Shown here piece by piece: positions 53,137-61,017 of a stretch of 64,000 nt of DNA. Within the stretch, counting starts at the first letter, position 1; the number at the start of each line of letters is the position of its first letter. The position numbers were made by a program, and so were the translations under genes. Under the pieces are notes generated by a model. It saw nothing but the letters and a program-made list of their open reading frames with translations. It searched no databases and had not been told where the DNA came from. The stretch comes from an uncultured Helicobacter sp. (GTDB lineage: Bacteria; Campylobacterota; Campylobacteria; Campylobacterales; Helicobacteraceae), in assembly GCF_937893305.1 (NCBI RefSeq), contig NZ_CALBGN010000015.1:124001-188000 (forward strand), given 5' to 3'.

Positions 53137-54513
53137 TTATATATTTTTTAAGATTCCTTTTTTGCGCTCATACAATACAATTGCACTTGTAACAAAAGTC
53201 GCACATAAAATTCCCAAAGGATATGCAATCATTACTCCAATAAAGCCATAAAAATTTGGTAAAACTAGCACAAAGAACAACGCAAATACAAGCGTATAAG
53301 AAAATGTGATCATAAAAGAACTAAGTGTTCTTTGAATAGATTGAAAAAATATTGCACTCACAATATTTACACCCAAAAGTGCGTAACCTAAAAAATATAA
53401 CCGCATAGAATCTTGTGTATCTTTTAGTAAATTTATATCACGCATTGCAATATCATTTGGCAAAAACCAGCTCACCAAATACGGAGAACACATATAAAAC
53501 AATCCATACAATACAATTCCACCTATTAAACTAAACAGCAAACCAAATTTAAAAATCCCCATCACACGCCCCATTAATTTTGCTCCATAGTTGAAGCTAG
53601 CAATAGGCTGCACACCTTGCGCCATTGATAAAAGAATCGTAAAAGGTATAATTCCAATATACATAATCATACTATAAATTGCTAATCCCCTATCCCCTGC
53701 AATACTTGAAATTGTGTGATTAAAAATTGACATCATTACACTAACACTCACTTCAGAACTGCTTTGTGGAATTCCATTTTTTGTCGCATTTAAAAGTGCA
53801 TAAATATTAAAAGAACGCACTAAAAATAAATCGCCTTTTTTGCGCAAAAAATGCTGCAACAAAATACACATTCCAATGCCGTGCCCTAAAAGCGTAGCTA
53901 ATGCACTGCTTGCAATCCCAAGCTCTAAAATAAATAAAAAAATATAATTTAATACAATATTAGAAAGTGCCCCCACCACCATTGCTACCATTGCTAAAAC
54001 CGGTTGTTTATCATTAATAGCAAAAATATCAAGCATAGGGTGCAGCACAATAATAAAAGCTCCTAGATAAATCACTTCAGTATAATCTTCAACAAAAGGC
54101 AAGAGCCGCTCACTGCTTCCTAACTTTAAGGCAATAACATCGCTAAATAAAAATAAAAGAATTCCGCCTATTACACTTGTAACAAGCGCAAAATAAAACA
54201 CAGAACTAAATACAACCCTTGCATGCAAGGCTTTATTTCTCCCTAAAAAGTATGAAGCCATTGTCGCACCACCAATGCTAAAAAGCAACTCAAAGGCAAT
54301 AAGCACAGGAAAAATAGGCCATGCAATTCCAATTGCAGCAAGCGCATTTTCACCTAATTTTTTACCCACAAAAATACCATCAATCGTAGAATAGCTTGAA
54401 ACTGCTAGCATAGCAATGAGCGCAGGCACAAAATACGAAAAAAATAATTTTGGAATTCCAAGCGTTTTTAGCTCTTCTTTAGATTTTTGTGATTTTTGCA
54501 CAGACTGCTCCAT
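53137..54513 (-). CDS. MATE-family multidrug/Na+ efflux protein
   Basis: A 458-residue MATE transporter with 12 membrane helices in two repeats. The N-terminal IPKLFFSYFVPALIAMLAVSSYSTIDGIFVG region, cited for its position at 18-48, and the second-half GVQPIASFNYGAKLMGRV are typical. ATG at 54513 has AGGAGAG just upstream; the ATG at 54531 lacks a site. It lies downstream of aspA on the same strand but across 127 bases. Substrates unknown. Confidence 0.9.
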   Translation of the reverse strand: MEQSVQKSQKSKEELKTLGIPKLFFSYFVPALIAMLAVSSYSTIDGIFVGKKLGENALAAIGIAWPIFPVLIAFELLFSIGGATMASYFLGRNKALHARVVFSSVFYFALVTSVIGGILLFLFSDVIALKLGSSERLLPFVEDYTEVIYLGAFIIVLHPMLDIFAINDKQPVLAMVAMVVGALSNIVLNYIFLFILELGIASSALATLLGHGIGMCILLQHFLRKKGDLFLVRSFNIYALLNATKNGIPQSSSEVSVSVMMSIFNHTISSIAGDRGLAIYSMIMYIGIIPFTILLSMAQGVQPIASFNYGAKLMGRVMGIFKFGLLFSLIGGIVLYGLFYMCSPYLVSWFLPNDIAMRDINLLKDTQDSMRLYFLGYALLGVNIVSAIFFQSIQRTLSSFMITFSYTLVFALFFVLVLPNFYGFIGVMIAYPLGILCATFVTSAIVLYERKKGILKNI

Positions 54514-54698
54514 TATCTCTCCTAAAAACATCTCACAAATTTACATAAATAAATGCAAAATTGTAGCACAACTAAAATTAACCCAAATCAGTAAGTGTAC
54601 TTTATTCGTATAGATAAAGAATATTTGCATTTTTGAAACATTTTTTATTTTTTTGTAAAAAATTTGCTTACTTTTTAAAAAATAAAGTTTCATTTTGC

Positions 54699-54704
54699 TA
54701 AAAT
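54699..54704 (+). promoter_or_regulatory. Candidate -10 box for petABC
   Basis: TAAAAT preceded by TTTTGC, 53 bases before the petA start, in a gap of 240 bases that is otherwise AT-rich with no other recognised element. Confidence 0.45.
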
Positions 54705-54756
54705 TCATAGTTTTTAAACGCTTTATTTTAAAGATTTATACTTTTAGGAGGAAATG

Positions 54757-55260
54757 ATGGCAGAAAATGTCAATCGTAGAGATTTCCTTGGTATGACTCT
54801 TGGAGCTGTTGCGGCTGTTGGTGTAGGCGCATCACTTGTTGCAATGAAGTCTTCTTGGGATCCATTACCAAGTGTAGTTTCAGCTGGGTTTACGACTGTT
54901 GATTTAAGCAGTATGCAAGATGGAGAATACCGCCAAGTTGAGTATAGAGGGACTCCTGTATATGTGATTAAAAAAACTGAAGCAATGCAAAAATGCGAAC
55001 AAAGAGATGTGGTTGTTGGAGAATCAAGCTTTAGTGTTGGAATCCAAATTTGCACACACTTAGGCTGTATCCCTTCTTATGATTCCAACTCCACAGAATT
55101 TCATTGTGCTTGCCACGGAGGTCGCTTTGATGCTTGTGGAAGACAAGTTTTTGGTCCTCCTCCAACCCCTATGGTGATTCCACCTTTTAAAATTGATGGG
55201 ACAAAATTGGTGCTAGGCGAAGAAGGTCCAGAGTATTTAAAGCTCATCGGAAAAGCATAA
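54757..55260 (+). CDS. petA: Ubiquinol(menaquinol)-cytochrome c reductase Rieske iron-sulfur subunit
   Basis: A 167-residue Rieske protein, the [2Fe-2S] subunit of the bc1 complex that passes electrons from menaquinol to cytochrome c1. The N terminus has a twin-arginine signal (NRRDFLG) followed by the membrane anchor. The cluster motifs are CTHLGC and CACHGGRFDACG. Two adjacent ATGs exist; the second, 54757, is 5 bases from AGGAGG and is preferred over 54754, which is too close. First gene of petABC. Confidence 0.95.
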   Translation: MAENVNRRDFLGMTLGAVAAVGVGASLVAMKSSWDPLPSVVSAGFTTVDLSSMQDGEYRQVEYRGTPVYVIKKTEAMQKCEQRDVVVGESSFSVGIQICTHLGCIPSYDSNSTEFHCACHGGRFDACGRQVFGPPPTPMVIPPFKIDGTKLVLGEEGPEYLKLIGKA

Positions 55261-55270
55261 GGAGTAGTTT

Positions 55271-56500
55271 ATGGCACAAATTCAAAAAGCAAATGGCATT
55301 ATTGATTGGCTAGATCAAAGACTAGCAGTTAAGCCTTTAATGAAAGTCTTAATGACAGAATATTGGATTCCAAAAAATATCAATTTTCTATGGGCAATGG
55401 GTGTTGTTTTGGTTGTTTTATTTACGCTTTTAGTGGTTTCTGGTTTATTTCTTTTAATGTATTATAAGCCTGATACAAAACTTGCTTTTGATAGTGTAAA
55501 TTACACTATTATGCAAGAAGTGGCTTATGGTTGGCTTTGGAGACATTTACACGCAGTGAGTGCTTCTATTTGCTTCTTAATCATCTATATCCATATGTTT
55601 GTCGCAATTTATTATGGCTCTTATAAGCAGGGGCGTGAGATGATTTGGATTACTGGAATGGTTCTTTTTGGATTATTTTCTGCTGAAGCATTTAGCGGTT
55701 ATATGCTACCTTGGGGGCAAATGAGCTATTGGGCAGCAGCAGTTATTACAAATCTCTTTGGCGGAATCCCTGTGATTGGACCAGATTTAGTTGTATGGAT
55801 TCGTGGAAACTTCATTGTTGCTGATGCAACACTTACAAGATTCTTTATGTTACATGTTGTTTTGCTTCCTGTTGTAATTATGCTTGTCATTGCTGTGCAT
55901 TTCTATTCTTTAAGAATCCCACATGTCAATAATATGTATGGTGAAGAAATTGATTTTGAAAAAGAAGCAGAAAAATTTAAAACAGGAAATAAAAAAGAAT
56001 CCAAAGTCATTCCATTTTGGCCTATGTTCTTATCTAAAGATTTCTTTGTAGCAAGCTTCTTTTTAGCAATTTTATTTTATCTAACTTGCTACCATTATAG
56101 TTTCGCTTTAGATCCAATCAACTTTGATCCAGCCGATCATTTAAAAACACCTCCGCACATTTACCCAGAGTGGTATTTCTTATGGAGTTATGAAATTTTA
56201 CGTGGATTTTTCTTTAGTGCAGATTTAGGACTTATCGCATTTGGAATCGCAAATGTTGTTTTTATCTTACTTCCTTGGCTAGATCGCAGTAAAGTTGTTG
56301 CACCGGCACATAAGCGTCCGGGCTTTATGATTTTCTTTTGGCTATTGGTTGCTGATATGATTATTTTAACAATTTGGGGCAAACTCCCTCCAACAGGAAT
56401 TAATGCCTACATCGGTTTTGTGGCAACAATTGTATTTTTAGTGCTGCTATTTGTATTCTTGCCAATCATCACTAAAATTGAAGATAAAAAGCAAGCATAA
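55271..56500 (+). CDS. petB: Cytochrome b subunit of the bc1 complex
   Basis: A 409-residue membrane subunit holding two b hemes and both quinol sites. Heme-ligand helices are seen in WLWRHLHAVSASICFLIIYIH and in TRFFMLHVVLLPVVIMLVIAVHF, cited partly. The Qo-site motif PEWYFLWSYEILR is present as PEWY. A C-terminal helix group follows. It lies 10 bases after petA with an AAGGAGTAG ribosome-binding site. Confidence 0.96.
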   Translation: MAQIQKANGIIDWLDQRLAVKPLMKVLMTEYWIPKNINFLWAMGVVLVVLFTLLVVSGLFLLMYYKPDTKLAFDSVNYTIMQEVAYGWLWRHLHAVSASICFLIIYIHMFVAIYYGSYKQGREMIWITGMVLFGLFSAEAFSGYMLPWGQMSYWAAAVITNLFGGIPVIGPDLVVWIRGNFIVADATLTRFFMLHVVLLPVVIMLVIAVHFYSLRIPHVNNMYGEEIDFEKEAEKFKTGNKKESKVIPFWPMFLSKDFFVASFFLAILFYLTCYHYSFALDPINFDPADHLKTPPHIYPEWYFLWSYEILRGFFFSADLGLIAFGIANVVFILLPWLDRSKVVAPAHKRPGFMIFFWLLVADMIILTIWGKLPPTGINAYIGFVATIVFLVLLFVFLPIITKIEDKKQA

Positions 56501-56509
56501 GGAGTAGGT

Positions 56510-57352
56510 ATGAAAGAGTTCTTAGCATTAATCATTGTTGCGGTTATTACAGGAATTATTTATTGGGGAGTTGAACCTTTTGCACACGGACAAATGTATC
56601 CAGAAGTCACCCCTGCAGACTATACTTTTGCAGATTTAAAGCCCCTTGAAACAAGTGAAGGCAATATCGCAAATGGTAAAGAGTTAGTGAGCGCAAACTG
56701 CACCGCTTGCCACTCTATTAAAACTGAAGGATTAGAATCTCCATTCAGCCCTGAAGACGCTGTTGCAGCATATGGAGTATTGCCACCAGATTTGTCCTCT
56801 GCTGGACTAATTTATGAAAAAAACTTCTTATCTAATGTCATTAAGGATTCCGCAGTCGCTACAAAACAAACACATAAATACAATGGCACACATCCAATGC
56901 CAGCGTATAATTGGATGAGCGATCAAGAAATTGCAGATATGGTTGCATATCTTCAAAGTATTGCGCCAAAAGAATTAAGCGATAAAGAAGTCTTTATTGA
57001 TGCTTGTGGGCGTTGCCATAATGTGCGCTACGATAATTGGCAAGCAAACGGAGGTGTTGTAACTTATTTGGGAGCAAAAGTCCCTGATTTATCTATGATG
57101 ATTCGCAGTCGCAATATGGAATATCTCCATAATTTTATCAACGATCCACAAAAAATTCTTCCCGGAACTGCAATGCCACGCGTTGGTTTAACACAAAATG
57201 CAGAAAATCAAGTGATTTCTTATATGGAATCTGTGGGAGATAGCAAAAAAGAAGAGAGAGAATCTCTAGGTTACAAACTTGTTATCTTTATGGTCTTTAT
57301 GGGTATCATCGCATATCTATGGAAGCGCAAAATCTGGAAAGATGTGCATTAA
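56510..57352 (+). CDS. petC: Diheme cytochrome c1 subunit of the bc1 complex
   Basis: A 280-residue c-type cytochrome with two heme attachment sites, CTACHS near residue 64 and CGRCHN near 166. An N-terminal signal/anchor helix and a C-terminal membrane helix (LVIFMVFMGIIAYLW) are present. Two fused class I cytochrome domains in place of a monoheme c1 is the known arrangement in Campylobacterota. It is 9 bases after petB and ends the petABC operon, followed by a hairpin. Confidence 0.95.
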   Translation: MKEFLALIIVAVITGIIYWGVEPFAHGQMYPEVTPADYTFADLKPLETSEGNIANGKELVSANCTACHSIKTEGLESPFSPEDAVAAYGVLPPDLSSAGLIYEKNFLSNVIKDSAVATKQTHKYNGTHPMPAYNWMSDQEIADMVAYLQSIAPKELSDKEVFIDACGRCHNVRYDNWQANGGVVTYLGAKVPDLSMMIRSRNMEYLHNFINDPQKILPGTAMPRVGLTQNAENQVISYMESVGDSKKEERESLGYKLVIFMVFMGIIAYLWKRKIWKDVH

Positions 57353-57359
57353 GGACTTA

Positions 57360-57376
57360 GCAAGGGTTCCCCTTGC
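57360..57376 (+). terminator. Candidate terminator after petC
   Basis: GCAAGGG (57360-57366) pairs with CCCTTGC (57370-57376) around a 3-base loop, 7 bases after the petC stop. It is G-C-rich but lacks a T-run, so its efficiency is uncertain. It also lies 12 bases beyond the stop of the convergent methyltransferase gene. Confidence 0.5.
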
Positions 57377-57388
57377 ATGAATCCTAAA

Positions 57389-58174
57389 TTAATCATACAA
57401 ACCTTTCAATTTAGGGTTTACTCTTATCTTATGTTCTATGTCAATCTTAACAATCTTTTCTATAAAATCCAAATCTATTTGTGGTAAATCTTTTGTTTTT
57501 GTTAAAATCACAGAATCACGCACATTTTTTTGCACTACTTTAAAAGCATTAAATCCTGCAAGATAAGCAGAATACAACATACAAGAGTTTTGGCTATAAG
57601 TTGTTATAATCACGCTATCACTGCTTAACATATAAAGCATTTTGAAATATTCATAAGTCCATAAATGATGATTTTTCAGAGGACTAAAAGGATCTTGAAA
57701 AACCACATTAAATTTCTCTCTTTTGCCTTCTTTAATCTCTTGTAAAAAGACTCTTAAAATCTCTCTTGCATCACCTAAATGCAATCTAATTTTAAAATTC
57801 TTATCTTTAAATTCACACTCATTTTCTAAAGCATTAATCATCTCTTTAGCACTTTCTAATTCTTTAGGATAAGGATGTTTTTTTAAGTCTTTTAAAAATT
57901 CTAATTCAGGAGAATCCACACACACTTCTCCACTAAACCCGTATTTTTTAATCACATAGTGCAAACCTATCACATTAAATCCAAGCCCAAAGCAAATATC
58001 AAGCACATTTAATGTTTTGGATTCCAACTTTTTAAAATCTAACCCCAAAGAAATCGCTGGCAAAATATGTTTGCAAAGCGTTTCTTGTAATGCACCATCA
58101 TTTGTGTTATGATAAGATTCTTTAAAGCGCGAATTATAGAGTGTTACACTTGTATCTTTTGTGAAAATCTGCAT
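57389..58174 (-). CDS. MnmC-like (DUF752) SAM-dependent methyltransferase
   Basis: A 261-residue protein resembling the methyltransferase half of MnmC, which finishes the mnm5U modification at the tRNA wobble position. The family opening DTSVTLYNSRFKESYHNTNDGALQE and the SAM motif LDICFGLGFNVIG are visible, and FQDPFSPLKNHHLWTYEYF matches the conserved acidic-aromatic motif. The FAD-dependent oxidase half of E. coli MnmC is absent, so this is the stand-alone type. Convergent with petC, divergent from accD. Confidence 0.85.
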   Translation of the reverse strand: MQIFTKDTSVTLYNSRFKESYHNTNDGALQETLCKHILPAISLGLDFKKLESKTLNVLDICFGLGFNVIGLHYVIKKYGFSGEVCVDSPELEFLKDLKKHPYPKELESAKEMINALENECEFKDKNFKIRLHLGDAREILRVFLQEIKEGKREKFNVVFQDPFSPLKNHHLWTYEYFKMLYMLSSDSVIITTYSQNSCMLYSAYLAGFNAFKVVQKNVRDSVILTKTKDLPQIDLDFIEKIVKIDIEHKIRVNPKLKGLYD

Positions 58175-58275
58175 TTCTTATCTTTTTTAGTGAAAATTAA
58201 CACATAATTCTATACAATTTCACCTATTTTTATCCAAAAGTGTTGCATAAATAGCCACTAACACGAGGAAACACA

Positions 58276-59145
58276 ATGGGTTTTGCAGATTTTTTTAAAA
58301 ACTTTACCAAAGAAGAAAAAGAAAGAGCTTTACCAAAAGAAGCTCCAAGCCACTGGGTAAAATGCCCAAGCTGCAATGCTTTAATGTATTATAAAGAAGT
58401 GATTGCACAGCATTACACTTGTCCAAAATGCAATTTCCATATGCGCATAGGACTACAAGATAGAATCGCTTTAATGTGCGACGAAGGTAGCTTTAAAGAA
58501 TTTGATAAAGATTTAAGCCCAAATGATCCACTGGATTTTGTAGATAAAAAAAGCTATAAAAAACGCGTTGAAGAATACGCAACTAAATGCGGACGCCCTA
58601 GCTCCATTATCAGTGGAGAATGCACAATTAATGGAATAGGAGCACAAATCGCTCTTTTTGATTTTAATTTTATGGGAGGATCATTTGCTTCGGTGGAAGG
58701 AGAAAAGATTGTGCGTGCTATTGCAAGATCCATAGAAAAAAAGCAAGGACTTATTATTGTCAGTGCTAGTGGTGGTGCTAGAATGCAAGAATCCACCTAT
58801 TCTCTTATGCAAATGGCAAAAACTTCTGCTGCTCTAAATGCACTAAGTCAGGCAGAACTTCCTTTTATTTCTGTGTTAAGCGACCCTACAATGGGGGGAG
58901 TAAGTGCCTCTTTTGCTTTTTTAGGTGATGTTATTATGGCAGAACCGGGCGCAATGATAGGCTTTGCTGGAGCTAGAGTTATTAAACAAACTATCGGTAC
59001 AGACTTGCCACAAGGCTTTCAAACAGCGGAATTTTTACTATATCACGGACTTATTGATATGATTGTGCAACGCAAAGATATGAAAAAAACCATTGCTCAA
59101 ATCTTGGAGTATTTCACAAGCGCAAAATCCTATGATAAAAATTAA
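58276..59145 (+). CDS. accD: Acetyl-CoA carboxylase carboxyltransferase beta subunit
   Basis: A 289-residue beta subunit that moves the carboxyl group from biotin to acetyl-CoA with AccA. The N-terminal zinc ribbon is CPSC ... CPKC (about residues 30-55), and the crotonase-fold core has SASGGARMQE and PTMGGVSASFA. AGGA precedes the ATG weakly. Its end overlaps rlmH by 14 bases, heading the run accD-rlmH-dksA-membrane protein. Confidence 0.96.
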   Translation: MGFADFFKNFTKEEKERALPKEAPSHWVKCPSCNALMYYKEVIAQHYTCPKCNFHMRIGLQDRIALMCDEGSFKEFDKDLSPNDPLDFVDKKSYKKRVEEYATKCGRPSSIISGECTINGIGAQIALFDFNFMGGSFASVEGEKIVRAIARSIEKKQGLIIVSASGGARMQESTYSLMQMAKTSAALNALSQAELPFISVLSDPTMGGVSASFAFLGDVIMAEPGAMIGFAGARVIKQTIGTDLPQGFQTAEFLLYHGLIDMIVQRKDMKKTIAQILEYFTSAKSYDKN

Positions 59146-59599
59146 TATTTATTATATTGCCAAAAACAATAAGGATATAAGTGATTCGCTTTGTGAAGAA
59201 TTTGCCACTCTTTGCCTAGGATTTGGGACCAAAGTGGAGTTTATCAATTTATTTTCTAAACAAATAAAAGATTCTCAAAAACACGAAGCTCTTGAAGCGC
59301 AAAAATCCTACACACAGGCTTTTTTAAAAGTTACAAAACCAAATGTTTACAAAATCGCTCTTACACCAAATGCTAAAACTTTGGATTCCTTTGCTTTTGC
59401 AAAAACACTTAAAGATAAAGGTGAAATTGCGTTCTTTATCGGCGGTGCTTATGGGCTTGAAGAAGATTTTATCCAAAACTGCAATACAAAAATTTCACTC
59501 TCTCCGCTAACTTTTAGTCATAAAATCGCTAAAGCTGTGCTGAGTGAACAAATTTATCGTGCGTTTTGCTTAATCAATAATCATCCATATCATAAATAA
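59132..59599 (+). CDS. rlmH: 23S rRNA pseudouridine-1915 N3-methyltransferase
   Basis: A 155-residue SPOUT methyltransferase, the same length as E. coli RlmH. The SAM-knot segment FFIGGAYGLEEDF and the C-terminal signature EQIYRAFCLINNHPYHK are diagnostic. ATG at 59132 lies inside the end of accD; a longer frame from 59093 would only extend into it. The dksA-like gene follows after 10 bases. Confidence 0.95.
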   Translation: MIKINIYYIAKNNKDISDSLCEEFATLCLGFGTKVEFINLFSKQIKDSQKHEALEAQKSYTQAFLKVTKPNVYKIALTPNAKTLDSFAFAKTLKDKGEIAFFIGGAYGLEEDFIQNCNTKISLSPLTFSHKIAKAVLSEQIYRAFCLINNHPYHK

Positions 59600-59609
59600 G
59601 GGGAAGTTA

Positions 59610-59963
59610 ATGCGACAAGAGGAATTGGATCACTTTAAACAAGTTCTACTACAAAAACGTCAAGCAATTTTAGATAATAACTTAGAACACCGAAAATCAA
59701 TGGAAAATATGCGTGATTTATCCTTTGATGAAGCTGATCAAGTTGCAATGCATATGAAAAATACATTAGATGGCTCTATTTTTACACGCCACAACACAGA
59801 TCTTCAATACATTGAATCTGCTCTTGATAAAATTGAACAAGGATCTTATGGAATTTGTGAAATGTGTGATGAACCCATCGCAAAAGAGAGATTAAAAGCA
59901 AAACCACATGCAAAATATTGTATAGTATGTCGCGAAATTGTGGAAAAAAGCTCAAAGGATTAA
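59610..59963 (+). CDS. dksA: DksA/TraR-family zinc-finger transcription factor
   Basis: A 117-residue protein with an N-terminal coiled coil (about residues 1-80) and a C4 zinc finger, CEMCDEP ... CIVC (about 86-110). DksA inserts its coiled coil into the RNA polymerase secondary channel and works with ppGpp. The coiled-coil tip region DEADQVAMHM keeps acidic residues. AGGGGAAG precedes the ATG. It is shorter than the 151-residue E. coli DksA but normal for this phylum. The next gene starts 1 base after its stop. Confidence 0.92.
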   Translation: MRQEELDHFKQVLLQKRQAILDNNLEHRKSMENMRDLSFDEADQVAMHMKNTLDGSIFTRHNTDLQYIESALDKIEQGSYGICEMCDEPIAKERLKAKPHAKYCIVCREIVEKSSKD

Positions 59964-59964
59964 T

Positions 59965-60984
59965 ATGAAATTTAAATATTACATCGGTGCATTATTTGTA
60001 TTTATCGTTCTTTTAGGTCTTTATGTGTATAGCATAAGTGGAGAAAGCTACACCTTTATGATTCCATTTAGCACAAGAAGTATTACTTTGCCCGTGGCGG
60101 TTTGGTATATTTTGCCTGTTGTTGCATTTTTTATTGTTGTCGTATTTTTGGAAGTGGGCGGTGCTTATAGAATGTGGCGCAAACGCACAAAATACAAAAA
60201 TGACTATAAAATTTTACTTGAACAATTAGAAAACCAACTTCTAGAAAAGGATTCCACACTCAAGCAACCCACAATGAATCGCTACAAATCGCTCTCTATT
60301 TTGCTAAATAACTTGACGCTTGATATTAAAGAAGGTGTTGCCTTGAAAAGTGGAGAAACTAGAATTGATGAACTTATTGAGTTATTAGGCGATTTAAAGC
60401 GTGGAGAATATGTGAATTTAAAAAAATTTAATCCTAACGAAAAATCCCATTTTGTGCATCAAAACACTCTCAATCAAATCCAACACGACGAAAAATTCGC
60501 CACAGAAGTGCTAAAGCGTTCAAGCTTTGATGAAACATACAAGCGTGCCGCCTTTAAAAAATTACTTCAAAGTGATAACCTAAAAGACATTAAACGCTTT
60601 GTTGGTGAAGTGAAATTTAACAAAGATTTAGCAAACGCTGTGCTTGGAATGTGTTATGCTAAAAAAATGGATTTTAGTAACGAAGAAGTCGCTAAACTTT
60701 GCGCTGAAGTTGGATACAGCAAACAAGACTATTTAATGCTTGCTCAAAAAATGAAAGAATGCTATGATCCTTCAAGTTGGGTAAGTTTATTTGAAGAATT
60801 AGCAAACAAAGATGAAAATGCCGAAATTGCATATTTTTATGTTCTCTTAGAGCTTGAAATGATAGAAGAAGCAAAGGAACGCCTAAAAGCACACCCAGAT
60901 AATGAATTGCTAAAAGTGCGTGCATATTTAGACCTAAAAAGTCTAGGTAAAAAATATCCCCTTGAATTATTTTTACTAGATTAA
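59965..60984 (+). CDS. Membrane protein with helical repeat domain, unknown function
   Basis: A 339-residue protein with two N-terminal membrane helices (about 5-22 and 45-64). A long cytoplasmic, strongly charged helical domain follows, starting with a coiled-coil-like stretch and ending with TPR-like pairs (about 250-330). No enzyme motif is recognised. ATG at 59965 has AAAGGAT upstream; an upstream in-frame start would overlap dksA. It ends at the strong hairpin 60983-61015, closing the accD run. The domain layout suggests a scaffold or envelope-associated role; this is inference. Confidence 0.8.
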   Translation: MKFKYYIGALFVFIVLLGLYVYSISGESYTFMIPFSTRSITLPVAVWYILPVVAFFIVVVFLEVGGAYRMWRKRTKYKNDYKILLEQLENQLLEKDSTLKQPTMNRYKSLSILLNNLTLDIKEGVALKSGETRIDELIELLGDLKRGEYVNLKKFNPNEKSHFVHQNTLNQIQHDEKFATEVLKRSSFDETYKRAAFKKLLQSDNLKDIKRFVGEVKFNKDLANAVLGMCYAKKMDFSNEEVAKLCAEVGYSKQDYLMLAQKMKECYDPSSWVSLFEELANKDENAEIAYFYVLLELEMIEEAKERLKAHPDNELLKVRAYLDLKSLGKKYPLELFLLD

Positions 60985-61015
60985 AAGTTGGAATCTAAAA
61001 TAGATTCCAACTTTT
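60983..61015. terminator. Strong bidirectional terminator, two copies of the recurring word
   Basis: AAAAGTTGGAATCTA (60983-60997) is a perfect 15-base inverted match of TAGATTCCAACTTTT (61001-61015), with the loop AAA. Each arm carries the 9-mer GATTCCAAC, and A/T-runs give a T-tail in both directions. It starts at the stop of the membrane-protein gene and ends 2 bases before the trpB stop. Confidence 0.9.
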
Positions 61016-61017
61016 TA

